Part shown: positions 47,310 to 59,408 of the stretch, in pieces
Layout of the letters: each line of letters starts with the position of its first letter
Position numbering within the stretch: position 1 is the first letter of the stretch
Source: Isoetes taiwanensis
Taxonomy: Eukaryota > Streptophyta > Lycopodiopsida > Isoetales > Isoetaceae
NCBI GenBank assembly: GCA_021234155.1
Contig: JAJEKV010000004.1
Span: forward strand, 29,793,305 to 29,857,304
Direction of reading: 5' to 3'
DNA length: 64,000 nucleotides
Notes under the pieces: model-generated
The model's input: the letters and a program-made list of their open reading frames with translations, nothing else
What the model was told of the DNA's origin: nothing
Database searches by the model: none
Made by a program: the position numbers and the translations under genes

Positions 47310-47840
47310 GAGTAGATAAGATTCCTTAGATTTCGTTAAATTCTCTTAAATTTTGTGAGATTCCCCTAAATTTTATGAAGCTTCCCTTAGATTGCCCTAT
47401 GTTTCCTTAGATTCTATGAGATTTCCTTACATTTTATGAGATTCCCTTAGATTCTATGAAGATCACTCTAGATTCCTTTAGATTCTCCTAGGTAGTATGT
47501 AGATTCCCTTATATTTTATAAGATTCCCTCAGATTATATGAAGATTCTCTTAGATTCTCAAAGATTTTATGAAGAGTCCCTTAAATTTCCTTTCATTTTA
47601 TGAGATTCACTTAAATGATTTTGCGAGAATCCCTTAGATTCTATGAAGGTTCCCTTAGATTCCTTTATATTCTATGAAAATTCCCTTAGATTCTCTAAGA
47701 TTGCCTTAGATTCCTTTAAATTTCATGAGAATCTATAAGATTCTCCCAGATTTTATGAGATTCCCTCGGATTTTATAAAGATTCCTTTAGATTCCCCTAG
47801 ATTCTCAAAGATTTTAAGATGATTCCCTTTAAATTCCTAC
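47310..47840. repeat. Degenerate ~20-bp array, consensus GATTCCCTTAGATTCTATGA
   Basis: More than 20 imperfect units of GATTCCCTTAGATTCTATGA and variants (TTTTATGAGATTCCC, TAGATTCCTTTAGATTC) run head to tail. Similar words occur at 43.92-44.35 kb, separated by other sequence. It is a decayed minisatellite. Confidence 0.75.
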
Positions 47841-49210
47841 AAAAAGTTACTAATTTTAAGAACTTTTCAAATTTTACTATGTTTAGCAACTTCTATTTTA
47901 GGTTAAGGTACTTATCCATGCTAGTTGGCCGCTCAAACTTATTTTGAATTTTCTAGAACATTCCCGACTTTCTATTATGTTGCCAAATGCTTTTTACAAG
48001 TTTTGTTTTTGGAAAAAAAAAGTTTTATTGAAAATTTGAGGTTTTTTTGTGCGGCACAAACCATTGTATTGAAAGGAAAAAGGGATACTTCTAATAATAT
48101 TGTATTGAGGCTTGTTTAAACTAAAAAAGCTCTACGTGTTCGACTTGCAAGCTTTTCTGACATTAGCGACCCAGTGCCAAATCCAATTATCTTAAGATTC
48201 TAACTCTGTTACAGGGGTTTTTCTTCATCGGAGCCTGCTTCAGCTTTGGGGGATCTAGACCTGATCTTGACCTTGAGCCATATTTTAAGCGTAATTCCTT
48301 TTCTTAAAACTATCTATTGAAGGTTTATCCAGAATCTAGACGGAGTAGACCATCTAATTTGGTAAGTTTGTATCTTGAATCCGTGTATATATGTATAAAG
48401 AATTTGCCATAGCCCATTTTGGGTGGATACTTGTGCTTCTATCCATCTTTCTGAATACAATTCCTGTTGCTTCTGAGTTTGTTATATTCTTTGCTTTTAA
48501 GTATTAACTTTTCCAATTATTGCAATTTCTTAATCTCATGTCACAAGGGGTCATTCTTCATGAAAATTTCTGTATTATCAGTAGATACTCAACAAATTCA
48601 CAGGATAAGAAGAACTACTATGCCAAATTTAGTGATTGCTGCGAGCATTAACGTTTATGTCAAATCTACCTAGTAAGAGTTGTGCGGATGATGTGAGAGC
48701 AATGTGAGAGCTAGGAACCAATTTCTAGGCATTTTCCCTTTCCAAGTACTAAAATCCAAGGCCATTGTTACACGAAGCCTGATTCCAACCAAATGGAAAC
48801 AGAATCGGGCACAGGGGAAATCGAGCAATCCGGTGACCTGCGGGGGACCAAAAAAATTTGAAATTTTTAGTCGTGGTTGTATAATGGCGAAAAATAATTT
48901 GAACTTTTTAGTTGTCGTGTATTATGGAAGGTGTCATTCTTTTTGTTCGAAAAAAAAAATAAAAACTCAAAAAACATATCACATAACATTCTTGAACTAT
49001 CTAGAAATTTCTAGAACATTCTAGAAGTCGCTAGAATAATCAACTGTTAATGGGTCAAGTGTGATCATTGGATCACAGAATAAGAGCTAGAACGGGTCCA
49101 CATAGTGTGCAGGGCCAAATTGTAGAAGGCTTGGAACCAGCGAACTTAAGAGACTGAAATTGATTAGTCGTGTTATTATGCTACATGCAAATGTGGCCTT
49201 ATGCTGACTC
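47841..49210. other. No recognisable gene
   Basis: AT-rich, with short frames only. Confidence 0.5.
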
Positions 49211-49226
49211 TTAGGATGTCCTGTTG
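49211..49226. repeat. LINE target-site duplication, left
   Basis: TTAGGATGTCCTGTTG, repeated exactly at 49671-49686. Confidence 0.93.
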
Positions 49227-49670
49227 TTTTTTTTTTTTTTTGTTGAAGGACGTCAGACTTTATTCAATCAAAGAGTCAAATACAAGTATAAATGCAGAGA
49301 CAGGAATAAAATCTCAGCGGATAAGCAGAGACCCACCGAGTGAAGCAACCTGCCTAAGCATAAGAGTGCATATCCAAATACTCCTCAAAAATCAATCGCC
49401 TCTTGCGAGGGGCAAGTGAAGAACAATGATACGACTTTACAATGTAACCTTGAGCTTCTTGGAGAACACGATTATCTGCCACATCCAGACCTTTGAAGAT
49501 TATCAATCTTCGTCTTTTCCAGATAGTCCAAAGCAACCATCCTGCTGCTAGATGAAAAGCCTGGCCTTGTAACTCTGTCCAGGTACTTGGGTAAATTGCC
49601 AAAAGCAGTTGTTGACTTGTTAGTGAAACCTGAAAAGGGGAAAACAACCAGTCCCATACCTGTCCTGTTG
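49227..49670 (-). mobile_element. 5'-truncated LINE end, minus strand
   Basis: A T15 tract (49227-49241) is the poly(A) of a minus-strand insertion. The frame 49647-49354 encodes the tail of the LINE ORF2: SLTSQQLLLAIYPSTWTELQ, AFHLAAGWLLWTIWKRRRL and a final EEYLDMHSY. It is colinear with the end of the 2.6-3.4 kb fragment (AFHLASAWIIWSIWKRRN). The perfect 16-bp target duplication on both sides gives exact borders. It is only about 444 bp, hence heavily truncated at the 5' end, which is usual for LINE insertions. Confidence 0.93.
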
Positions 49671-49686
49671 TTAGGATGTCCTGTTG
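49671..49686. repeat. LINE target-site duplication, right
   Basis: TTAGGATGTCCTGTTG, second copy. The match may extend two more T bases shared with the tail. Confidence 0.93.
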
Positions 49687-50279
49687 TTGTTGCTTATGTC
49701 ATAGGTAACAACAAGCGTGAATGAATCTGTTGGAAGAGTTTATTACCAAGCTCATTCTGACCCCAATAACATATTATGTTTGATCTATATGCCTTAACAG
49801 AATCTTGAGTTCAGATTAGAATACCTATTGTCCTTTATGTAGGTTTACAATTATTGCTTGGATCTTATCTCCAGCAAATAAGTGTCTGATTCAGGACACA
49901 ATTACAATGGCCACTTGGCATTGTAGAAGGAGATGAATGCAGAGCATATTGGCTTAGGGATTCTTGGACTAGGTTTGGACTACAAAAGCATCTCCCCATA
50001 TAGTTGCTAAAGCAGTCATGTATCTGTGATTGTGCTCGACATGATTTTGTATTAGGTTTGTCTTGCAAGCTTTTATCTATTGGATATAAGGTTGCAAACT
50101 TTGGCTTAGACTCTACAATAATAAATAGGTAGTTGAGCCTATATATTCAATGTAGCATCAAGAATACTAATTTTTCCTGTAATGGTAGATGTACCCACAT
50201 AAAAGAGCAAAGGAATTTACCAAAGTAACATGATTATAGAACACATGTCCAGCATAACTATCAAAATTTAGTTCAAGCT
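49687..50279. other. No recognisable gene
   Basis: Nothing beyond short frames. Confidence 0.5.
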
Positions 50280-50860
50280 TCTGGCATTCCTATAGCCGAG
50301 GTGGAACATGTTGCCCATGTCAAATGTGCTAGAAATATATCATCTTATTTTGTTTTTGACTACTTCACTGGAGGATATATAGATTTTGCACGATCTCGTG
50401 GTTGGTTTTCTTGTTTGCTACGTTGTCTTTAGCTTCTTGCTTTTTAGTCAATTAAGTTATTATCTTATAGCTTGTTATGATTATGTTCGAGAATAGTGAT
50501 ATAGTAGATACATTAGTAATTATGGGAATTGACCCACTTATTATTCCCCTAATTTCACGCTGGCGATGGTAAGATAATAACCTAATTAGTGCTCTCAAGG
50601 TGCCATGTTGGTCCTCTCCATCTAACCTTCCTCCAGATTTGATTGCACATCAGTTTTTGGTATCAATTGCTAATGGGCTTGGGTTGCATATTTCTCTCTC
50701 CATTATGGATGATTCTAGAATTTGTGTGTCTTTGCCAATAGATGCTTGATTGCCAAGCTGTGTTGATGTGAAAAGTAGTTCTTGGTATAAGAAGTTGGAC
50801 CTCAAATTGTTGAATGGCGTGGAATAAGCTCGCTTATTTTCTAATAAATAGGCATTTGCC
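50280..50860 (+). pseudogene. LINE ORF1 remnant (DUF4283-like)
   Basis: Pieces in changing frames read HVAHVKCARNISSYFVFDYF, then LPPDLIAHQFLVSIANGLGL and KKLDLKLLNGVE. They align in order with the ORF1 in the nested LINE (HVQTIENLVSFAVLGYFTG; LPPDLMVPDFLVSMANGLGV; RLKLLNGSE). Stops and shifts separate them, and no ORF2 follows. Confidence 0.6.
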
Positions 50861-53076
50861 TCTTTTAGACATGATCCTTATGATCAAGGCACCACCGGCG
50901 CCAATCTCTAAGCATCAGGCCCCAAGCTAAAGCATCGAGCACCACAATCAATCCACATTAGATCGCATCCACCCCAACAACGCATCAGATTTCTAGATTT
51001 CAGTTCCCGCCCGCTTCTTCTTACCATAATTTGAACGACTTCGCTTGGCCCAAGCACCAGGCTTCATCGTGCCCTAGGGGGTACCCCTCTTCTATAAGGG
51101 ATATGCCATGTGTGTGCACTAGGTCAGCCAAAAACCCCTTATATATGGCTTAGAAATTTTCTAAAAAACCCCATTCCAGCCACGTATTGTACTAGAATTA
51201 CAAAAAAAACAAGGTGCTGCGCACGGAGGGTTGCCCTCCATGGCCGAAGGGTGAAGTGGCTTCAATCATAGTTCAAAGTCATGTTTTGACAATCAATTCA
51301 AATTGCTACTTCTAGACAATAGAATACTTGATACTATAACTTTATGGGAATTGGCCTGAAGAAATCTTTGGTGCTTGGCATGGAAGAAGAAACTCATTTG
51401 GAACTCAACGCTGGGAACACGAGCTCCTAAAACCGTTAAGAAATAATGCAAAAGCTCATTCGTGCTCAGAACTAAAAGAATTTGCCAAAGCTGAGCATCA
51501 CTCTATGTGATTGCAACCAAAAATTCAAAGCAAAAATGGAGGTACATAACTTCTAGATAATTATGCACACCTCAATAAATGCTGTAACCTATCAAACCAA
51601 ACTGGCTTTTCAACGAATAAGAATTTCTAGGAAGAAAATGGCTTACCAGGGAAATATTCAATGCCTCAATTTCATTTACCTTCTTAAGATCGGGCAAAAT
51701 TCTGGGGCTGCCTGTGAAAAGTAAGTGGTTTCTGCAGTTGAAGCTCCTCTTCATCTGCTAAAATACCCTTTAGCTCCTGTTTAAAAGGAAATCTAAAAGC
51801 CAAACCTTATAAAAGCAATAGCTAGGATTGATACACTGACAACATAAGTTACCTGCCATATAACAATGAATTGTCTCTACTGAGGAAAAACAATTCTTAC
51901 GGATTAAGCAAGTCTATGTCATTTCCAGGGTTTTCTGTTGGCGCTTCATCCTGTCGCAGCCTAAAACATTCTTCATCAATCAAACATGTTTATTATGTTA
52001 TATTGCTCACTTGCGGATGGGGACGCCAATTTTTTTTGCCATACAGATGCTACGATGCCCAAGATGAAATGGCCGCCTTGTAGGAGTTGATTCTTAACCG
52101 ATTAGCAATATTTCGGAGGACTTGCATGAAGCACACGGCCCAGCATCATATTGAAGCTTTGATCCATGATTCAGAGCGCGCGAGACTGCCAGTTTACAGG
52201 CAGTCGCAAGCATATCCTAGGTATATTCCAGCATATACCTAGCATATGCCACAAACCCATGTAAGCGAGAGTTTGCCCCCCCTAGGGGCAACCTAAAAAG
52301 GGAATGGAATATATTGGAATGGGGATATTCAATACTTTATTGAAGGTAAATATAATAGATGATGTCGAGTTTCCACGTCCAAATTTGATGACCACATTTG
52401 CCACACTAGTTTGTATCCCTCAACTTGACTAATCAATTCATTGCAAAAGTGGTATGACCGATGGACCAAGCGGTAGGAGTATTATCTGCCTCCATCAACG
52501 CATTCTAGAACATAATCCGAAAATGAAAATGCAATGGCATCATTTTAGGAACACTGCACATCTAAGAATGTTCGATAAACGTGTTCTTGAAAATGACCTT
52601 AAAATGCAATGGCAACTTTTTGGAAACACTACACATCTAGCAATGTTTGGAGTCACACATTTGCACATGCTAATAAATGCATGATGCCCGAGAATTTTAT
52701 TCCCATTAATGCCCAAGGGCCAGGGTGTTATCTACACCCTTCGTATTAACTGCTTCGAGGGTGTTATGAGCCTTCGTAATAACGCCATAGGGCGTTATGA
52801 GCCTTCATGATAATGCCCTAGGGCATTATGACTGTTTTAGGCATAAAAACCCAAGGAGCAGGGTGTTAAGGTGAAGTTAATCCAAATGCTAATATATGCA
52901 TGATCCATATGACTCATCAAGCTACGAAAGTCTAATTGGTGGGAGCGTGGATGAAAAAATCTACTCCTAGTTGACATGAAGGGTTTATTTAACTCTTTTG
53001 TAAGGAAAAAATGTCTGCTATTCTAAACTATTGGTCAATTTGAGGAGGAGAAGGAGAACATGAGAAGGTTGTGGCA
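50861..53076. other. No recognisable gene; small repeats
   Basis: Repeat-related pieces only: a MITE-like phrase at about 51080-51175, a TTTGCCC..CTAGGGGCAAC repeat at 52186-52310 shared with 55093-55230, and a palindrome cluster at 52730-52830. Minus-strand 51572-51780 has an exon-like look but no family is recognised. Confidence 0.45.
52730..52830. repeat. Palindrome cluster
   Basis: The perfect 20-base palindrome ATAATGCCCTAGGGCATTAT (52810-52829) is preceded by the related near-palindrome ATAACGCCATAGGGCGTTAT. Each is flanked by GAGCCTTC(G/A)T(A/G)AT words. It is a local inverted duplication. Confidence 0.8.
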
Positions 53077-53197
53077 GTGGTGCTTAGCCATGCTTGATCC
53101 TAAATAAACAATTTCTAGAATAGTGACATGTGTTATGGTGGTGCTTAGCCATGTTTGATCCTAAATAAACAATTTCTAGAACAGTACATATGTTATG
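53077..53197. repeat. Two-unit ~61-bp tandem repeat
   Basis: GTGGTGCTTAGCCATG(C/T)TTG... through TGTTATG occurs at 53077-53137 and 53138-53197 with only a few differences, just before the fucosyltransferase pseudogene. Confidence 0.9.
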
Positions 53198-53218
53198 GCA
53201 TCTTAAAAGCCTATATTA

Positions 53219-55027
53219 ATGGCATTTCGAATAGAAACATTCTTCACCAACCCAATGAATGACGTACTACATTTGAAGATCTTGTTAATCGTTGCTTCAA
53301 CCATTTTATTTGTGGAATTTTGCTTTAATTACATATTCTCAAGTCGTCAAACTGATCTTATTATTCAATTAACTGATAATTTGGCACTTTGGGGCAAACA
53401 TGCTCAAGGAGGTTTTGTAGATGAGGTCTAATCCATCCAAATTTATGAATCTTTCTTTTAGATACGAACATCAAAAGCATACTTTGTCTCTTGCAGATTG
53501 TACAGGCATTGGATTTAGGAATACGTAAACGCAATTTAGGTTTCATTCTGCTCAATCCGCCTATCGCGATCATGCGTGGCACTATTTCTCTTCGGGGCAA
53601 TTTAATCCGCGATTACGCTTTTTGCTAACAAGGCTTTTCATTACGCTTTTAGTTAACATTAATTTTGTTTTGGACCAATGGGGCGTTGACAATTCGAAAC
53701 CCGTCCCGTTAATAGAATCTTGGCGTTTACCATGGATCATGCAGTCAACCACGCCTCTACCAGCTGGCGTCGGCATGGTTTGTGGTAAACGCAATAATTG
53801 AATCCAAGTACCCCATAGTGAAAGATGGATCATGCAAGAGCAAATTTGAGCAACATTTCTTTTGGAAGCAATCCAAGTACAATCCATCTCTACAATTTTT
53901 GGATGCAATTCGGCGATATGAAACGATGCATCATGGGTGTAATGTTGGGAAAGACCTGAATCGACGAGTAGCGAATGCAAGTATTTAGTATGGGTGCCCC
54001 ATGATGGACTAGGCAATAGGGTTGTTTCTCTAGCATCAGCCTTTATCTACTCTCTCCTCACCAACAGGACCCTCCTCATTTCTCAAGATTCACATTTTCA
54101 AGACTTATTTTGTGAGCCTTTTTCCAACTCATCCTGGCACCTTCCTAAGTCCTTTCTATTCCAGAATGGAGAGCCTTGCCAAACAAAATTCAGCTTCCTT
54201 CAATTGGAGCAATGTGTAGGGCAAAGATTTTCCACATAAAATTGGGGTCTACGTTTCTTACACTTCATACTACACCACAAGGCAAGATTTCAGATTCTTC
54301 TGTCCAAAAGAATAGGATTTGATGGAGAATATAACATGGGTTTACTTCGACAGCACAGAATTCTTAGTGCAGCGTATTACTACATCCCCCGATTTAGAAA
54401 AGCTTTGAACTGACGGGGCTCTGTTTCTTCACACAGCAGTACCTGTTCAGCCCCACAGATGAAGTCTGGGATCAAATTAAGGAGTTTTACAATGTCAATT
54501 TCTTAGAAGCTGATATCACATTAGAAATTCAGATCCGAGCATGGCCATGGTCGAGCAGATATCATCCAATAATCAACACCCACGTCTTATCCTGTGCCAC
54601 GGAAATGGGCTTGCTTCCCAAATTGATCACAGAATACCCAAATGGAAATAGATCTTCTGATTTTAAGCCAAAAGTAAGATCTACGGCAGTTCTTGTTACG
54701 TCTTTGCTGCCGGAATATGATCGAAATCTTTCTGATTCATATCTTAAATACCCAAATGCAGCCGGAAAGAGGGTTAATGTCCACACTGCGAGCTCAGAAT
54801 CGAGGCAACAGACAGGAATAAAAGATCATGATATTAAGGCAGTGGTGGATATGTGGCTTCTGAGCTTTATGGATGATATGGTTGCTAAAGCAAAATCTAC
54901 AGTTGGGTTTGTTGCACATGGATTGAGTGGAATAATTCCAGTGGTTTTGAGAAATTTTGGAATGCATGAAGAAATTGTGCCTGACCCACCATGTTTTAGG
55001 ACCAACCATGTTTCAATCCATCAGTAA
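53219..55027 (+). pseudogene. GT37 (FUT1-like) fucosyltransferase pseudogene
   Basis: GT37 enzymes are Golgi type II membrane proteins that add alpha-1,2-fucose to xyloglucan or arabinogalactan proteins. Frame 53219-53431 has a hydrophobic anchor (LLIVASTILFVEFCFNYIF). Coding likeness resumes at about 53.78 kb, then shifts frame near 53.97 kb into VPHDGLGNRVVSLASAFIYS and FCEPFSNSSWHLP, stops at 54239, continues in fragments (ENITWVYFDS), and from about 54.4 kb runs open to 55027 with YLFSPTDEVWDQIKEFY, IQIRAWPWSSRYHP and FVAHGLSG before PDPPC near the C-terminus. These match GT37 landmarks in order. At least three frameshifts or stops disrupt it. The stretch between 53.43 and 53.76 kb may be an old intron or unrelated DNA. 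Confidence 0.82.
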
Positions 55028-55712
55028 AGCAATCGTCATACCCGGTTAGGCGGTTCTAACAGCACCGATTGGCAACATGGCTGACCGCCAGTTTACTGGC
55101 AACAGCCAGTTTGAAAGTTTGAAGCAGGTTTTGGCATATTCTAGGCATATGCCGGTATATACCTGGAATATGCCAAAAACCCATACAAACAAGGGTTTGC
55201 CCCTAGGGGCAACCCAAAAACCCCTTATATGTAGGACGTATATATATATGGTTCAATCCAAAAAAAAAACCCTTCGGGCCATGCACCTTATTTGTATGGC
55301 TAAAACTATGTGAACCCCCTTGCATCGTGGGCATACATGCACCATCCTCACATACAAACACTCGCAGGTAAATCAAATTTGGCACTCGGTTGAATTTTGC
55401 TTCAGACTGCATCTAACATAGGAAGCCACATGGGCTGCTACTCTTACCTCAGGCCAATTTTATGACAGGCAAGGGCATTTCTCTATTCTCTAACAGGCAG
55501 CCAGATACGATATCTCTTCAATACACTCCATATCAAGCCTTGGGTTTGTCCCACAGTTCGACCCCTTCCAGTTCCCTATACTGGATCTGTTTCCCCATAT
55601 TTCTTCATTTTCACATTAGGTTTGTTTCCCAGTTCAGTTTATCCCCTCGGGCCTGCACATTTCGAGCTCATTTGATTCCCTAGATTGAGTAATTCCCATG
55701 CACCATGACCTG
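55028..55712. other. No recognisable gene; dispersed repeat
   Basis: 55093-55230 resembles 52186-52310: the CAGTTTAC start, GGCATAT words and a TTTGCCCCTAGGGGCAAC palindromic core. The two copies lie on either side of the fucosyltransferase pseudogene in the same orientation. Confidence 0.5.
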
Positions 55713-56268
55713 TAAGACCAAAGAAATGCAAAAAAACCAGCCAACCCAAAGTCCGCTGCATCACCAGCAGTGCCATTGCTCGAACATGTAGTTGACCTTC
55801 AAGCACTTGTGCTACCTTGTTGTGATGTGTTCGGCTAGTACCTAACCTCAGGTCTTTGACACAAAGTAGTTTATCAAAATACAAGCTTTTTCATAGAGGC
55901 AAAATATTTGTATGAACTCTTGATTCCACTTTACTCTACTGTCGTAAAGCACTCAGATTTGTGGCCACTCAAATGTCGGGTAAGGCACTCCATATTGACG
56001 CCAGTGTGTAGACTGAAGAACATATTCAAATCCATGTCATGGTGAAGACAGATGAGCAGCCTCGGCCAGTATACATGGATATATAAATGGAAGATATAGA
56101 TATGCAAGTGGCAGGGAAGGTGCAGGATAATGTCAAAGAGCCAGAATCAGGTTAATCAGAACAAGCCGATGGGTTGAACTTACATATAGTGGGGTTACTT
56201 GGGATAAGTGAATGCTCAGATACAAAGGAGGCTGAATATTTTTTGCTCGTAAGATGCACCTACAGAGT

Positions 56269-56276
56269 CCTGGCAT
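56269..56276. repeat. hAT target-site duplication, left
   Basis: CCTGGCAT. It occurs once at the equivalent position in copy A (25834-25841). Confidence 0.96.
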
Positions 56277-57100
56277 CAGGGTAGCCCTTAAGCTCGAAAT
56301 ATCGCCAAAAGGCTATTTTTTTGGACATTTGCATTTTTTTTCACTATTGTTGAGTAGGATCAATTAGGAGTGGTGCCAATAAAATATCGCCACCTTGTCT
56401 ACGAAATTTTCTCCCTCCACTCATAAGTTAGCCTATATCACTAAATGATGGATTCTTGGATTCGCCCCCATATGAATTTTATTCTTGGTAATTATTCTAA
56501 AATCGCCCCTTAACCCCCTAAAATCATGTAAAATTAATACGAATTCTATTCTTGGTGAGTTTTTTAGAATTGCCGTTTACCTCCAAGAAAAAAAAAAGGA
56601 AAGGGAAAAAACCATGCATGTTATATGGATTTCATGATCCGGTTCCAACATCCAAGTATGCAATCCTGGAGTACTTTTGCTTTTGGTCTGTTGTTTATCC
56701 AATCTTAAAAAGATGACTGAAATCAAATCGGTTTGTGCTTGCCCACCATAATATGCAATCATGCCTCGGCTAAGTTTGTGCACTTGTTGTTGTTTAGCCC
56801 TTAGTGTGGAGCTATTGAGATTTACAATCATATGCCAATGTCTGGTAACATATATATTCATTATGTGAGCATTACGCTTACAACTGTATACGGACATAAC
56901 AAATATATATTGTAGACCCAAATTTTACTTGAGAAAAAAGTATATATTCCATCACTTGATGGATGAAAGATTCGCCAAGGTTGCTACAACTCAAATTGAA
57001 GCCCGAAACAAAATCGCCAACATAACTAATCGAAAAAAGCTAAGATTCGCCTCACATTCTAAATTACACCTATAAGAATTTGGGCTTAAGGGCTACCCTG
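56277..57100. mobile_element. 824-bp non-autonomous hAT element
   Basis: Perfect 17-bp terminal inverted repeats CAGGGTAGCCCTTAAGC (56277-56293) and GCTTAAGGGCTACCCTG (57084-57100), with an 8-bp target duplication CCTGGCAT. The interior has no transposase; words such as ATCGCCA, TTCGCC and AATCGCC recur near both ends, probably transposase-binding sites. Copy A of the segmental duplication holds the intact empty site. It is a different family from the 3783-bp hAT. Confidence 0.97.
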
Positions 57101-57108
57101 CCTGGCAT
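57101..57108. repeat. hAT target-site duplication, right
   Basis: CCTGGCAT, identical to 56269-56276. Confidence 0.96.
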
Positions 57109-58038
57109 TCTCACAGCTACTCGGATTGGTGCTCACAGATTGGACCGGCCACGTCATACCTTACTACATTTTTGGACACCACAGGACTGGCTATATATTT
57201 TACAGCATGGGAGTCGTCTCGAGGGCACTCATTTTACTGTCTAGGAAGATCTCTCCCCTCTGCAGTTGTTATGTATGATAGCCTCACTGTTCAGTGTACT
57301 AATGAGCCTTGGCAGAGAGTTAATTTGAAGAAGGCCGCAAGAAAAAAATCAGCCATAAATTCCTATGAGTCATGTCTTTCCAGTGTGAACTTATCAAGAA
57401 GTGGTGCATCTACGACCTCTCTTCCCCACTATATTGTGTAACATGACAATCTAATGTCAGGTGATTGAGAAGCTAGATATTGTAGAATATGTTGATCATG
57501 ATAAGGCGTCCAAACGCCTCAAACTAGTGCGAGAGAGATGATTCTTTACTGTATATGTGTGGTTTTGCCTGGATCTCCCGTTGCCTTCGTAGGTTTTTAG
57601 TCCCATGTTATAGTATCTATGATGTATCTTGATCTCTATATGGTCTTTCGTCCTCCCAAAAAAAAAAAAACATGTCCAACATGGATATCTCTTGGATATT
57701 AGAAGGAAACACATAGGATTAGATATCCCAACTTAAAGATAGTACTTTTGGTTGTTCAGAAGATGGAGAAATTGGGATGAAATGAGAAATCTAGGAATCT
57801 ATTCATACGCTGATAAGATATTCTATTATCATATTACAAGATGTCTTCAAGGTATTAATGATTGTCATATTACAGATTCTCTAAACTAATCACAAGGTAA
57901 TCTTTTATCTATAGTGTCTCAAAGGCATACAAATCCATTTGCTTTAGAAAATTTTAAGAAATGCCTTCCATTTGGACTTTGGCTCCTAATGAGTTCCTTA
58001 AAATTCTCAACAATTGTTGGAATTGTCCTTAACAAATT

Positions 58039-58440
58039 CAGTTGTTATCCTAGATGTCTCTACATTTAGCCATTCCCTCTAAGTGTTTTCTTTGTAAGAG
58101 ACTTCTAAGCACAGTCCCAGACCATGATGTTACATGTGACATGTGTAAAAGTCCACCTGAAACTTTGAGCCATATATTTAGTTGCATGAGGTTAACCCCT
58201 TTTGGAACAAGTTGAAAGATATCACATACAAAGTAGGCTATAGAGTGGACTTCTGGAAACCTCTTAATCAAATTTTGAGTGGAACTATTGTTTTTACAAA
58301 CAACTTGAAGCAAATTGCAATTTGGAGCATATGGAAATACAAGAATGCAATCAATATAGAAAAAGAGGAACATGAGTACTTCTAGTATTAAGTTTTCTCT
58401 TTATGTTTGAATTGGCTAGTTGTGTTATATCCCATAGAGC
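58039..58440 (+). pseudogene. LINE zf-RVT remnant in copy B
   Basis: Same decayed sequence as at 26770-27170, with a few base differences (for example a Cys-cluster neighbour Ala in copy A reads Pro in copy B). It shares the same frame break, so the decay predates the duplication. Confidence 0.6.
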
Positions 58441-59408
58441 TAGAAAAGGGAATTCTTTTGATAAAAAATGGTTAGCTATGGTGATTTTATTGGTCCTCAA
58501 ATTTTTTCAAGTGCAAACATATCCAACTGGAACCCAATGATTGTGTATGAATTTTAGATTTATTGAATCTCTTGGGATGCTTGCTTAAAGGTCATCCAGA
58601 GTTGGATGATGTCTCAAATAATGAAGCTTGAGTGCAATTGGCCATTTTAGGACAACACATTCCACCTCAGAGCCTAGGTCCAGTGGTAGCAAAATTCAAA
58701 GACATTTTTCTGAATGGTTAGATCTTTGATATTCTGCTCTTCTGTTTTAACGGCTTCCTGTCAGCTGATGTGACATTCAGTACTTTGTACGCTATTCATA
58801 CAGATATGTGGTACATCACCATGAGGAATTAATTAGTTATATTAATTGTTTGTTCTAATATTTAACAGGAGAAGGTTAGCTATACTAATTAAATTGTATA
58901 TTAAACATGCAAGAAGATGACACTTGGCCAAATTTAACTGGCCAAGGGGGAACTGCTATTTAGAAGATTACCACTTAGGGTAAGATTCTTCAATCTTTTC
59001 CAAATTGATTTGGAAAGCTTGAGGAAGGAGGAGCAGCTCTTCAAACATCGGAAGGGTGGACAACCAAGCCAAGAAACTGGCATGAGAACTAGTTAGAAAG
59101 TGACCCTTGTATAATTAGAGGGGTTAGACCTTATGGTTATTCTCAATCATGATGTAATGGATGGTTGTATGGTATTTCAGTTTTGCACCTCTTGTGCTTG
59201 TGGGAAGAGGGGTAGAGACCTAAAGGCTAGTAGATGTATGGATGATCCTAACTAGAATCTCTAATAAATGCAGCCTGTGCATAAAGCCCACTTGGTTGTA
59301 GTTGCTATGTTGGGATTCACACCAAACAACAAGAGCAATCAAGATATGGAGGTAGGCCCCCATTGAGCTCGGCTACTGGGGCTCTTGTAATGTGCTATAA
59401 TTATAGTT

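Noticed and set aside
47310-47840. CRISPR-like array
   Set aside because: Units are degenerate, there are no unique spacers, and the genome is eukaryotic.
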